Assembly (NCBI RefSeq): GCF_003286085.1
Contig: NW_020825321.1
Coordinates: 3,038,001-3,102,000 of the forward strand
From: Drosophila persimilis
Taxonomy: Eukaryota > Arthropoda > Insecta > Diptera > Drosophilidae
Length of the DNA: 64,000 bases
Direction: 5' to 3'
Part shown: positions 45,301 to 56,800 of the stretch, piece by piece
How the letters are laid out: each line of letters starts with the position of its first letter
Numbering within the stretch: the first letter of the stretch is position 1
The notes under the pieces: model-generated
Database searches by the model: none
Told to the model about the DNA's origin: nothing
The model's input: the letters and a program-made list of their open reading frames with translations, nothing else
Program-made: the position numbers and the translations under genes

Positions 45301-48300
45301 CAGTCCGACATATCTGATGTCCTAATCGGTATACATCATCGGCAAATAAGCCTCACGCTGGTGTCTCCCAAGCCACTAAGAGACCAACTAGACCAGATAC
45401 GGGATCATTTGCCACAGGATCAAATTCTGCCGGTCGCGACGAAATAGGTGATTCAATTATACAGAATCATGCGAGCCGAAGGCATCCCGACTGCAACGCA
45501 CGTCATCTTCAAGGTGACGCTACGTCTGGTGTCAACATCATACCAATTCCTTTCTGGGATTCAACAAATTGGAGGCTGTTCGACCTCAGAACCTCCATAG
45601 TAACTGTGAACATCTACATCCATCTTGACAGCCATCATCATAAATTGCCACACCATCTCACCACCCTGCAGCACCATCAAATCGCTGCCTATGCAGCTCT
45701 AGCAATATCAATTCAATTGATTACTTCCTAAATTTTCGAAAAGAAGTATCAACTATGGAAACCAAGGCCATCAAATCACAATCCAGTCATGTCATCACCC
45801 CCTATTCCCCCTTACACGCCGATTTTCCGCCGACTTGGACTTGGAATGTTCAGTCACAAAATTATACCTAATTAATATAACAGAATATACAGTGCACTCT
45901 CATACACAAATACTCATAAATACAATTGTTCATGTCAATTCATGTAAATGAATGTGACGACACGAGCAATACATTAGCAACTAAGAATAAACAATAGCAC
46001 TTGTAAGCTCGAACCCACCAAAAGGGATTAAGCAATAAACTATTCACTTTATTGCTGCCAAGTACCTAAGTAAATGCACTGCAATATAACAGCCTGCATA
46101 GGGTAAGTGCACCCTATCTAAAAATACACACTCATAAGGAGATTGTGCGTTCCCTCCCATACAATAAGATTACCACTGCTAGCTATATAAAGAGTTTCAT
46201 TTGTTCAATAAAATTCAGTATCAGGAACAGTACCACTACTGCCCGTCACTCATTTCCCATCGCAATCATCAGAGGCTGTCGCCGTGTCTTCAGATTCTCA
46301 TTTGCGCACCGTAGGATACCCACTCCGCAGTCCAACTGGTTCAAGTTCTAGTTGCGACGACCAAACTGCCGACGGCTTATGTACAGTATATAAACCAGCT
46401 TCCTACACACACACATACACATTAACAACACTCTTTATTAACGCCTTTAGTATAAAACGAGGGGGAACGTTGTGAGTTGCTGCGTACACCGCAACTCTAC
46501 AGTTATACCCGATACTAAGTCAGTATGGCTCTCCTCCGGCAGACGGCGCTAATATTAAACGAAACGACAAAGAGTGCGTGCGAGAGAGACAGAAAATCAG
46601 TCTGTGCGTGACGGCGGGCGCTGCGTAGCCACTGCAAATTGATTTGTTCCTGTTGGCCATAAAAAATATCTGATCTGATCCAGATTCAGCAATCTGATAG
46701 ATATGGTCGTTATCTATGATTCTGCGAAATTATCTGGGGCGAAATTTTGAGATATACGTTTTATAGTGAGATCTAACAGGAGTGCGCATACCAAATTTGG
46801 TTACTCTAGCCTTAATAGTCTCTGAGATTTATGAATATCCCCAGATCTGCATCCTTTGCGGGGGCGGAAGGGGGTGTGGCGAAATTTTGAAACAAACTCG
46901 TCTCGGTCCGATATATTAGGAGTGTGGCTACCAAATTTGGTTGCACTAGCTTTTATAGTCTCTGAGATCTAGGCGCTAATGTTTTACTCTAAGCAAAGCC
47001 GCCTATGCTACGTGTGTGTTAGAGAGAGACAGGGCGAGAAAAAATGAAATTGTTTTCTTGATGCTGGCTATAATAATTATACGATCTGGTTGAGATTCCG
47101 CAGTCTAAAAGATATCGTCATTCTCTACGATTCTGCGTTTTTGGTTTTCTCGTATCTTTAAAATTGTGGATGCCACAGATTTTCGCCCTTTGTGGGGGCG
47201 GAAGTGGGCGGGGCAAAGTTTTGAAATATTTTTGTAGCAGTGACATATCACAGAAGTCTGGATCCAAAACATCGTTGCTCTAGCTCTTATAGTCTTTGAG
47301 CATTAGGCGCTGAAGGGGACGGACAGACGGACAGACGGACGGACGGACAGACGGACAGACGGACAGACAGACATGGCTCAATCGACTCGGCTATTGATGC
47401 TGATCAAGAATATATATACTTTATGGGGTCGGAAACGATTCCTTCTGGACGTTACACACATCCACTTTTACCACAAATCTAATATACCCCAATACTCATT
47501 TTGAGTATCGGGTATAAAAAATACTCTCGAGTGTTCGAATAATGTTAATCTCTGTGTTCTGTGTAAAGACATTTCATTTCAATCTCGCTGGCAATCCAAT
47601 CTGAATAACTTTCAGTCATGATGCTTTGAATAAAATGTAAGGTAATGACATTTCATCCTTCCATGATCCTTACACCCTATACGGTGATTCTCTTGACAGA
47701 ATTAACCAGGTTGATCATCTCGGTGTATATCAGGCGCCAAATTAAAGTTTTCTGAACACATTTCTTCCATGGCGTGATTGGGTTTATAAAGAGGTAGTCA
47801 ATGGAACTTGATGACCTATGGAACAAAGACACTATTTATTTAGCTACTCCGTCTTATTTTAGAATTGGGATCTTGTGTATGGTGTCCTCAGTACAAAGTA
47901 CACCAAAGCTTTACCTTTTTTTTAATTTTTTAGATCTGTGATGGACTTATTTCAGGATGAGCTCAGTCAGTCACGTCAATCCACAAGAAATTTGTAGAAA
48001 TAGATAGAACGTTAAAGGAGATGTCGGGGTTGGCCTATCTTAGAGAGGGTGGATCGTGGCTTGGTCGAGCGTCAGATGGTGTGTGTAGGCTTCGAGTGGA
48101 GTAGTGTCGGTGCCTCGACTATTTAAAATGAACTTACGCAATTTGATATTGTTTAGATAATTAGACACTTTATTATAAATACTGCAGCACTTTTAAATTC
48201 TTAGATTAGTACAACGTCTGTGCTCGGGCTTCTTCGTAAGCTTTCTTCTGGTTTTGGCTGGCGTCTAGTTATACGCCTGTGGTTGCTGTGTCAGCGGCGA

Positions 48301-51300
48301 TCGTGTTTTGGCGATCGTGGGTTGACCTGGTTTCTGTTTCTTAGCGTTTTGGCGACCTGGCGGGTTTGTCGTTGGGCGTATGTCGTAAGTTTCCGCGGTG
48401 TCATCTTTACATCGTATACATCGGACTTAAGCACTTTATAGCTTCAGCTTGCCGTCCGGAAATTATTAAGCTGTCAAAGTCAAAATTGATAATTTGTTGT
48501 GGTATACTTACAAAAATTTTAAATTTAAAACTCGGGAAGAGTCGAGTAAAATATCAATGCATAAACGGTTAATGCCGCTGGTTATGAATTAGTGGAATGT
48601 ATAATTTTTAATAGGCTTAATCAAATATATTTTGGGATATATATAATATATATATGAACAGCGGGGGTTGATTTGCGGCGGTACAGCGATATGCGGGCGG
48701 TTGGTTGTGTGTCTAATTTTCTACAAACTTCAACTTCACAAAAGAAATCGAGCAAAAGGGAATTGAAAGATCATGCGATGGTCCAATGCAAAACGGTTCA
48801 CATCGATGTATTCTTGTGCAGCTGCGGGCTTTAGCTATACGTGTGAGAACTTTACATCTATGTTTTGGGCACAAGCAATAACAACACAGCTATGCGCGTA
48901 AAAATAGTTTCTTAATACAACTATGAGCATATTAATAGGGAAGTTGTAATATAAATGAACATGAGCGGCTAATTTTACAAAAGCCGCACTTTGCCGTTAA
49001 ATTCCGTTTCTCGAAATACGACCGGTTTTTTTAAACAAAAAATACCACAATTTGTTTATGAACAGAAATAGTAATTATGAGCGGGAACGTTGAGAGCTGC
49101 ACTTTGTCGCTTTTATACCCGGTACTCAGTTAGTATTTAAATGACCCATTCAATTTATTTATTACGTAACGCCCGTAGGCGTTACGACGCTGTTAAAAGT
49201 GACATAGCACCCACCGGGTTTTATGTCACTTTTTTGAGGGCGTTTTAAAACTATAAGATCCCAAAAATGGTGTATGGGGACATCGGGGGGAGCTGGAGCC
49301 GTTACTGGGGATATAAGGAATAGAATAGGATTAGGTATATGTATTAGTAAGGGAAAAGGGGATAAATAGGAGTGAAAATATTAGAAAACGTGGATTGGAT
49401 TATGGAAATCGTGGAGCGTGGACGGAAGAGTAACGTCGAAATTTAAAATTTTGTGCTTAAAACAGAATGTTTGAAGTGAGTACGGAAAAAGGCGGGCGTG
49501 CAAATAGGTTGTAATGCAGGAAATTTTACTCACAGCCGGCAAGGAATACAGCCACCAGAACCGGGCCAGAAGGTTTCCTGAAGAGAAACACTGGAGTTCG
49601 AGAAAGTCGACGGCAGAGAAGAAGACTGTCCAACGTGAACCTGAGTGAGTTCGTTCCAGTTGCGCGTGTGTGAGCCAAGAAGCGCGGGACGTGTGAAGGG
49701 GGGAGGGTGAAAGAGGGCGATTCTAGCCACATCGCACGATCGTTGCATCGCCTTCCAGTGCGTGCCACACGGTTGGTCTCATTCGCCACGTAAAAACCCC
49801 TATTTACACACACACACGCGCACACGTATACACGGACCTATATAAATTTAGGGCTGACCGGCCACGGCCAGCGATCGCCCACGTCGTTTGAACTTAAAAA
49901 AAAACATAATCTGCACTCCAAACACCTTTCCACATTAAATGTTATTTTGTTCCGTGTGTTGTCCTTTATATGGTATTTAGTATTAGCTTAAACCATTTAA
50001 CGTAACATCTTGGCCATTGAAAAAAATATGTAAAAACACCAACACCTTTCACGAACCTAAATGTGCGATCAGCTGTTCAGTTCCAGAAGATTAACCCTTA
50101 GTGGGTGACGCGGGGGTCCCGTCAGTACACCGTATTTGGTCGATCGATTTGTGGAAAAATATTGTTTATTGTTTATGTCCCGGGGATCCTTAACAAGAGC
50201 TCTTGGTAGGTTAAGTCTCCGTAGGGGCCCGAGTTAAATTAACTCCCGTAAAACTGGATCCACTCATCTACACATACTCCATTACGTAGGGGTGAGGGTA
50301 TCCCTGTTGGTTGAACGAAATTTCAGCAGTCATTTCCGTGTTTGCCTTTGTGTCGAACGTTTTGGTGTTTCTTTTTGGTTAGTGATAATTTGGAGTATAT
50401 CTATTTATTTATGAGAAAGATGAAATTGTCAATTTATAATTATAAAAGCTTGGATATATACTGAAGTATGATGCAGTAAATTAAAATAGAGGGAGGACGC
50501 GTGGCGTAAGCCATGGATTAGGCCAGCCGTTACCGTTCCAGCAGATGGTGGCCAAAATGAACGTTGTGTTTGGTCACCGGTAGGGCGGGCGCGCGAAGTG
50601 ATAACACCCAAGCTTCACCCACTTGATAGCCGTCTGTTTATGATTTTCTTTGTCTTTAGGTTGTTGTTAGTTTTGATGTCCTGAGAAGTAGTATGTCTCC
50701 ATCTTTGTCTACATTTGGCGGGCAAGGGGAACTACCGAGCCCTGGGGTCGACAGCTAGCCGGCATTGCCCTCTGGGAAACAAGCCAAGTGTAACAAAAAT
50801 CGCTGTCTTTTTTTCGGATAAAGGAAAGCCATACTGACTATGTATCGGGTATGAATGTAAAGTTGCCGTCGCAGTAGCAACTCACAACGTTTCCCCTCGT
50901 TATACCCGATACTCAAAATGAGTATTGGGATATATTATATTTGAGGCAAAAATGGATGTGTGTAACGTCCAGAAGGAATCGTTTCCGACCCCATAAAGTA
51001 TATATATGTACTGACTGAGCCCTGTCTGTCTGTCCGTCCGTTCGTCTGTCCGTCCCTATTAGCGCCTAGTGCTCAAAGACTATAAGAGCTAGAGCAACGA
51101 TGTTTTGGATCCAGACTTCTGTGATATGTCACTGCTACAAAAATATTTCAAAACTTTGCCCCGCCCACTTCCGCCTTCACAAAGAGCGAAAATCTGTGGC
51201 ATCCACAATTTCGACGATACGAGAAAACTAAAAACGCAGAATCGTATAATATGACTATATCTTCTAGAGTGCAAAATCTGAACCAGATCGTATAATTATT

Positions 51301-53771
51301 ATAGCCAGAATCAAGAAAACAATTTCATTTTTTCTCGCTCTGTCTCTCTCTAAAAACCAAAAACGCAGAATCGTAGAGAATGACCATATCTTTTTGAATT
51401 GAATCGTATTATTATTATAGCCAGCATCAAGAAAACAATTTCATTTTTTTTTTCGCCCTGTCTCTCTCTAACACACACGTAGCATAGCCGGCTTTGCTTA
51501 GAGTAAAACATTAGCGCCTAGATCTCAGAGACTATAAAAGCTAGAGCAACCAAATTTGGTATCCACACTCCTAATATATCGGACTATATTTCGCCACACC
51601 CCCTTCCGCCCCCGCAAAGGACGAAAATCTGTTGCATCCACAATATTGAGAATACGAGAAAGCTAAAAACGCAGAATCATTCATAATAACCATATCTATC
51701 AGATTTCTGAATGTGGATCAGATCGGATCATTTTTATACCCAAAAGGAACAAATCAATTTGCAGTGGCTACGCAGCGCCCGACGTCACGCTCAGACTGAT
51801 TTTCTGTCTCTCTCGCTTTGTCGTGTCGTTTAATATTAGCGGCGTCTGCCGGAGGAAAGCCATACTGACTAAGTATCGAGTATAAATGTAGAGTTGCGGT
51901 ATCCGCAGCAACTCACAATATTATTAAATTTAAAGCTAATATAAAATATTAACTTAAAAAACGATTCGAGCATAATCTATATTCAAGAAATGCTGAGGGC
52001 TTTTTATCTTTAAAGAGTTATTTTCTTATCCTTGAACATTTTGTACAAATATCTAAAACTGAGAGAGTTTCACCGCAGGAACAACGTTGTGCGGTTTTGC
52101 CGGTTAACAGGTGTTCATTAGTCAATTTTGTGTGACCGATACGTAGGCGGATGCATATGGTCCATTTTGATTTTGTACATTTTGCTGGATAGATCGTGGG
52201 TGAACCACTCTGGCAAAAACATCCTGTATCGGTGGAGGAATTGGTTCCAATGTTCACAGTGTCTTTGGTTTGAGATCTGGGTGATGAGCCTGGGAGTATG
52301 TACGAATTACGGCAATCATTTTATTGTGGCAGCTTACATTTTTGACAGATTCTATAGTGGAGAGGCTATCTAAATTTGGATTTGCGCTCCATCCGAATAC
52401 CGGAAATCCGTTGTCGATTTTGACAAGGATATGAGCTCTTGTGATAACTATATTAACATGGATATTTGAAAATTTAGAGCTCTAGATTGTAATAGTAATC
52501 TTAATTGTATGAAGTTAAATTTATTATCGAAAACAATTCCACGAATATTCAAGTGGTCTACAGATTGAATTGTCGAGTTTTGAAAACTAAGATCTTTGTT
52601 TCTCGTCGTGCAGCGATGTTTTCTGCAAATATGCAGTATTGCACGGACAGACGGACGGACAGGCAGACATGGCGCGGCTATTGATGCTGATCAAAAATAG
52701 ATATACTTTATGAGGTCGGAAACGTTTCCTTCTGGGAGTTACATACATCCACTTCCACCACAAAAATAATATACCCCTATATTCTTCGAGTATAGGGTAT
52801 AAAAAGATTTATATTTTTTTGATTCGGAGTCCCAAGTGTATCAGAAAAAGTAAGGATTGTTTTTATAGTGCATTGAGTAATGAATATTCCTTAGGGAATA
52901 ACTTTTTTGTTGGTGCTTAGGCAGCAATTTTTAACATTTTAGCTAATTCTTCAATGTTAACATTTTTTTTTCGACACAGGAATGTTCAATGCGGCACGTT
53001 ACAATGTAAGGATGGTGAAAGACAACCTGTTAACGATGGTATCGACCAACTCTACTCACGGACCATTATATCTATCAAGGGACAGGAGTACGAGTGCAAG
53101 TGCGTAGCAAATAAAGTGACCAGGTATGGCAGGTATGGCTAGAATAAAATCCTTTAACGTATTTTTTTTTTATTTTCAGGGCAACCAGCGGACAAGTAGG
53201 CTCCAACAACTACCCTGAACATGGTCTAGTCAAAGATGGAACACCGTGCGGTGATAATTTAATCTGCCTGAACCAAACTTGTGTCAGTCTCTTTCCTCAT
53301 GTGGATCAAACTAAGTGCCCAACAAATAAACAGGGTCAAGAGTGCTCAGAACACGGCGTAAGTTAAACCAAAGAAAAGTGCGGATTTTGCTCACTTACTC
53401 TTATATAGATACACATTAACTTATTTATGGTGTTTCACAAGTATACCACTAGCAAATCATTTTGACGACCACACTTGGCATTTGTTTTTGCAGGTCTGTA
53501 CTAACACAAATCGCTGCTTTTGCGACATGGGTTGGGGTGGCACAGACTGTAGTTCTGTCGTTCTCCTTACCACAGCACTGCCAACTGAAGCATTGCCAAC
53601 ACCGGAGAATACAATAAAAATGGAAAAGAAAGAAACCCCATATGGTAAGAGAAGGGCGTAGAGGTCAACGGCACTTTACCTCAACGTATTTGCGTTACCT
53701 TGCGCCAGCTGGGAGAGACTTGAACTAACTAAGCTTGATTGAATTTATCCAATCCTATGCAAACAGTACCA

Positions 53772-53808
<37 letters not shown>

Positions 53809-56800
53809 CTAAGCCATCCATCTATACAAAGCCGATTTAGTGTAGCCAAACCAAATCACACTTGCGGGTCAATCACGTTGACAAATCCTAATTAATGTGA
53901 CTACAATTCGATATCAAATTTGGTTTGATTACTTGTATGACAATGGTAATCATGCCGCTTAATAGACTTAGCGTTTTGTATAAGAAACTCTATGAACATC
54001 GATTTATTTATATAGATTGAAAAATACAAATAGGCATAGTCAAACGTCCACCGACGAAACCCAATAACAGCAGAGAAATTGAAGCCAGATAACAACCTTT
54101 TTAATCATATAAATCTTAAGTCTTTGTTTTTTTTATTAATTAACATTAAAAAATGTCCAAGGCTCTGAAATCCGAAAACTTTCATCTCATATCGATTCCC
54201 TTTCCATATTTATCATATCCACTTTATATTCAGGCAGGCTCCGGTCTTCACTTACTTTTGCATTTTGTGTTTTCAGCCAAAACGTTCCGTTTCCGTTTTT
54301 AGGTGGTCCCGTTTTCACAAATTTTGTCTCCGATATGTTCTATTTTATTATCGTTTCTGACAAAAAAAAAAAAACAGCTTACTTGGTTGATTCGTAAATA
54401 TTTGGCGTGATAAAAATGTCTTTTTTCGATTGGATGTTTTAACGACGGCTTAAAGCAAGCGATTTGAAATGAGACGTCTGAGATGCAACACCTGCTAATA
54501 GTCAAGCTCTCTGATTTGGAAACCATTTCGGACCGACAAACATATTGCCAAAATGAATTTGGAGAAAGTTCCATCCCATCTGGACATTACCTCAAAGATA
54601 ATTTCCTACACTTAAATTTATAAGTTCAAATTACATGAGGCGGGAAACAAATGTCTTTACTTAGCTATTTTTTTAGTATCTTACGAGAACTATCTGAGCT
54701 GTTAGGCGCACCTTTGTACTGTTTTTTTTTTTTTTTTTTGCCAATTTATGCCAATCGATGTGTTTTTTCCAACTGTCCAATGCAAAATGTAGTTGCCCTG
54801 TTTGCTCTGTTCTTGCTCAAGCAAAGACTGATTTTTTCACTTCTCTTTTTTTTACTGGGAATTTTATCGCGAGCTAACGAAAAAAGTTTCTTTTACATAT
54901 GCATGCATGCTTTCGTGATGCCTAAGGCAACGATCATTTGCCTATGTGAATGAAAAACGTTGCCATAAACTATTGCTAACTATTTGTTAGTGGTTAATAT
55001 ATTGTTAAATTTATACATATGTATATGTGTAAACAGTACTGTACATGTTTAATGTTTGAAATCGTTTTTTCAGATATTATTGGGGCAAAATGGTTGGTGC
55101 TGCCCATCTCCTGAAACTTTTTCTGTGAGCGTTTGATCAAAAGTGTCTCTTTAAGTTTTTATTGTGAGACACGATCGTGTGTCGGCTCAACCGAAAACAT
55201 AAAACAGATAAAACAAGCGAAGAGACAAAAAGTGTTCTGTCAGAGAGCGTGTGTGCGTGGTCTTTTTCTATTTTGTTGACCGTTCTTTGCGAGCTTTGTT
55301 GTTAATACATCAATAAGTCATATATTTTTTGCTTTTGCAATTAAGATTCGTTTTGTTGATACCAAAGTCGAATACCTCTCATTTCAGTTATAGAAATGTT
55401 TCCGTTTTGAAAGCGGAAAAATTTTACGTTTTACGAAAATGGGAGTACCAATTTTTGCGTTTTCCAAAGTTCATCCGAAAATGTTTAGTGAAGTGGAAAG
55501 CGGAGCCTGCCTAATTGTGTAAAAATAAGTAAATCTGAAGTAATTGATGTTTAGTCGGCACGTCGACTATAGCATCTTCATTATACTCATTTATCTTTAA
55601 GTACCTGGTACTTGTAGAAACTAAACTCAAGGAAACGAAATCTACAGGCTCGCACAAATTAGAAAGTGTAAAGTTCGAAAAATAGAATACGTTTGATTTT
55701 CCGTAAGCGAAAGATACAAATAATCGTTATATAATCATTTAACTAAAAAAATCAATTTGTCGATTTCTTACGATGAGGCCTACCTAAAATGTACAAGTAC
55801 ACGCATTTTTTATCAATGAATGAACAGTGTGTGATAATTAAATAATTTTTTGTGTTCATATACATATTTGTAGATTCTCTGTACCATCCCAGCAAACCAA
55901 ACGCTCGTCAATAATATCGCACACGAGTGATTATGCGAGACTTAACCCGATCCAACTCTCGCAATCTTTCGGGTATTCGAAAAGATAGGAATATTATTCA
56001 TATGTCGTTCAGTTTGTGGCCGTGAGTGCTCCGGTTACGACAGTCGCAAAAAATAGTGATCGCTATATTTTTGCGAGCCTTTTTATATCATTTGCAAGCT
56101 CGTTTGTGAGTGCTTAGCGATACAAAAATTTTTCATTAATTTTTTTCACACTCGTTTGCGAGTATATTGCAAAGGGCTCGGGCGTTGATCCGCTGGAATA
56201 TCAATATTTAACATAGTCAGGTAGTATCTGGTTTTCACTTACTTTTGCTTTTTTGGCAAAAACATTCCGTTTTCGTTTTTAAGTGCTCCCGTGTTTTTCT
56301 CACATTTTCTAATCTCCTAAAGAAAAAGTTGGGTAAAAAACGATTACACTGGTCAACACGCACAATGATTCAAAGATCGGACAAGAATATTCTCATACTA
56401 TTTCCACTACTGAAGACGAATCTGACCTCCAAAAGTCCACCCTGCTTTTGCGCTTTTTCGATCAAGTTTGGAGAATACTGCCGAGGTACTAAAAGTGTCT
56501 AATTACAATTCCCTCTTAAAGTAAATCTTGAACTGTCAATCAAATGAATCATATTGAAAAAGCCTTGAATCAATCCAAAATTTGCAAGTAGAAGTTTTGT
56601 TTAATGTGCGCGCGTAATCTACTTGCACTCATAGAGCGGTACACAATAGCGCACACATGAAAAAGTTGCGATACAATTTGTTGCCCAAATATATATATAT
56701 AAGATAATGTATATACGATTTTTGGTGAAAATGGATGTGTGTCAATAGCCGAGTCAATAGAGCCATGTCTGTCTGTCTGTCCGTTTGTCTGACCGTCTGT

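Larger units (their letters stand above)
34473..46453 (+). mobile_element. BEL/Pao provirus BEL-3 with env-like gene, split by nested LINEs
   Basis: LTR remnants at 34473-34720 and 45870-46453 share ATTACCACTGCTAGCTATAT, AATAAAATTCAGTATCAG and CGCAATCATCAGAGG-type blocks. Between them, in plus-strand order, are gag (34953-36400), then a nested block 36410-43740, then a gag/pol linker, protease (43970-44225), RT piece (44480-44800) and env-like piece (44800-45447). Much of RT, RNase H and integrase is deleted, and frames are broken. Confidence 0.85.
47930..50815. other. About 2.9 kb without a firm assignment, with two perfect hairpins
   Basis: No protein family was recognised in any frame. 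It contains a DINE-1-like scrap (TTTATACCCGGTACTCAGTTAG at 49113-49134), two hairpins (49165-49186 and 49195-49233) and (CA)n at 49805-49830. G/C-rich stretches near 49500-49850 and 50460-50790 look like LTR or leader DNA of an LTR element but have no partner copy here. Confidence 0.4.

Noticed and set aside
54651..54953. 100-residue hydrophobic plus-strand frame
   Set aside because: Phe/Leu-rich because of T-runs inside a deleted Harbinger element; no homology.
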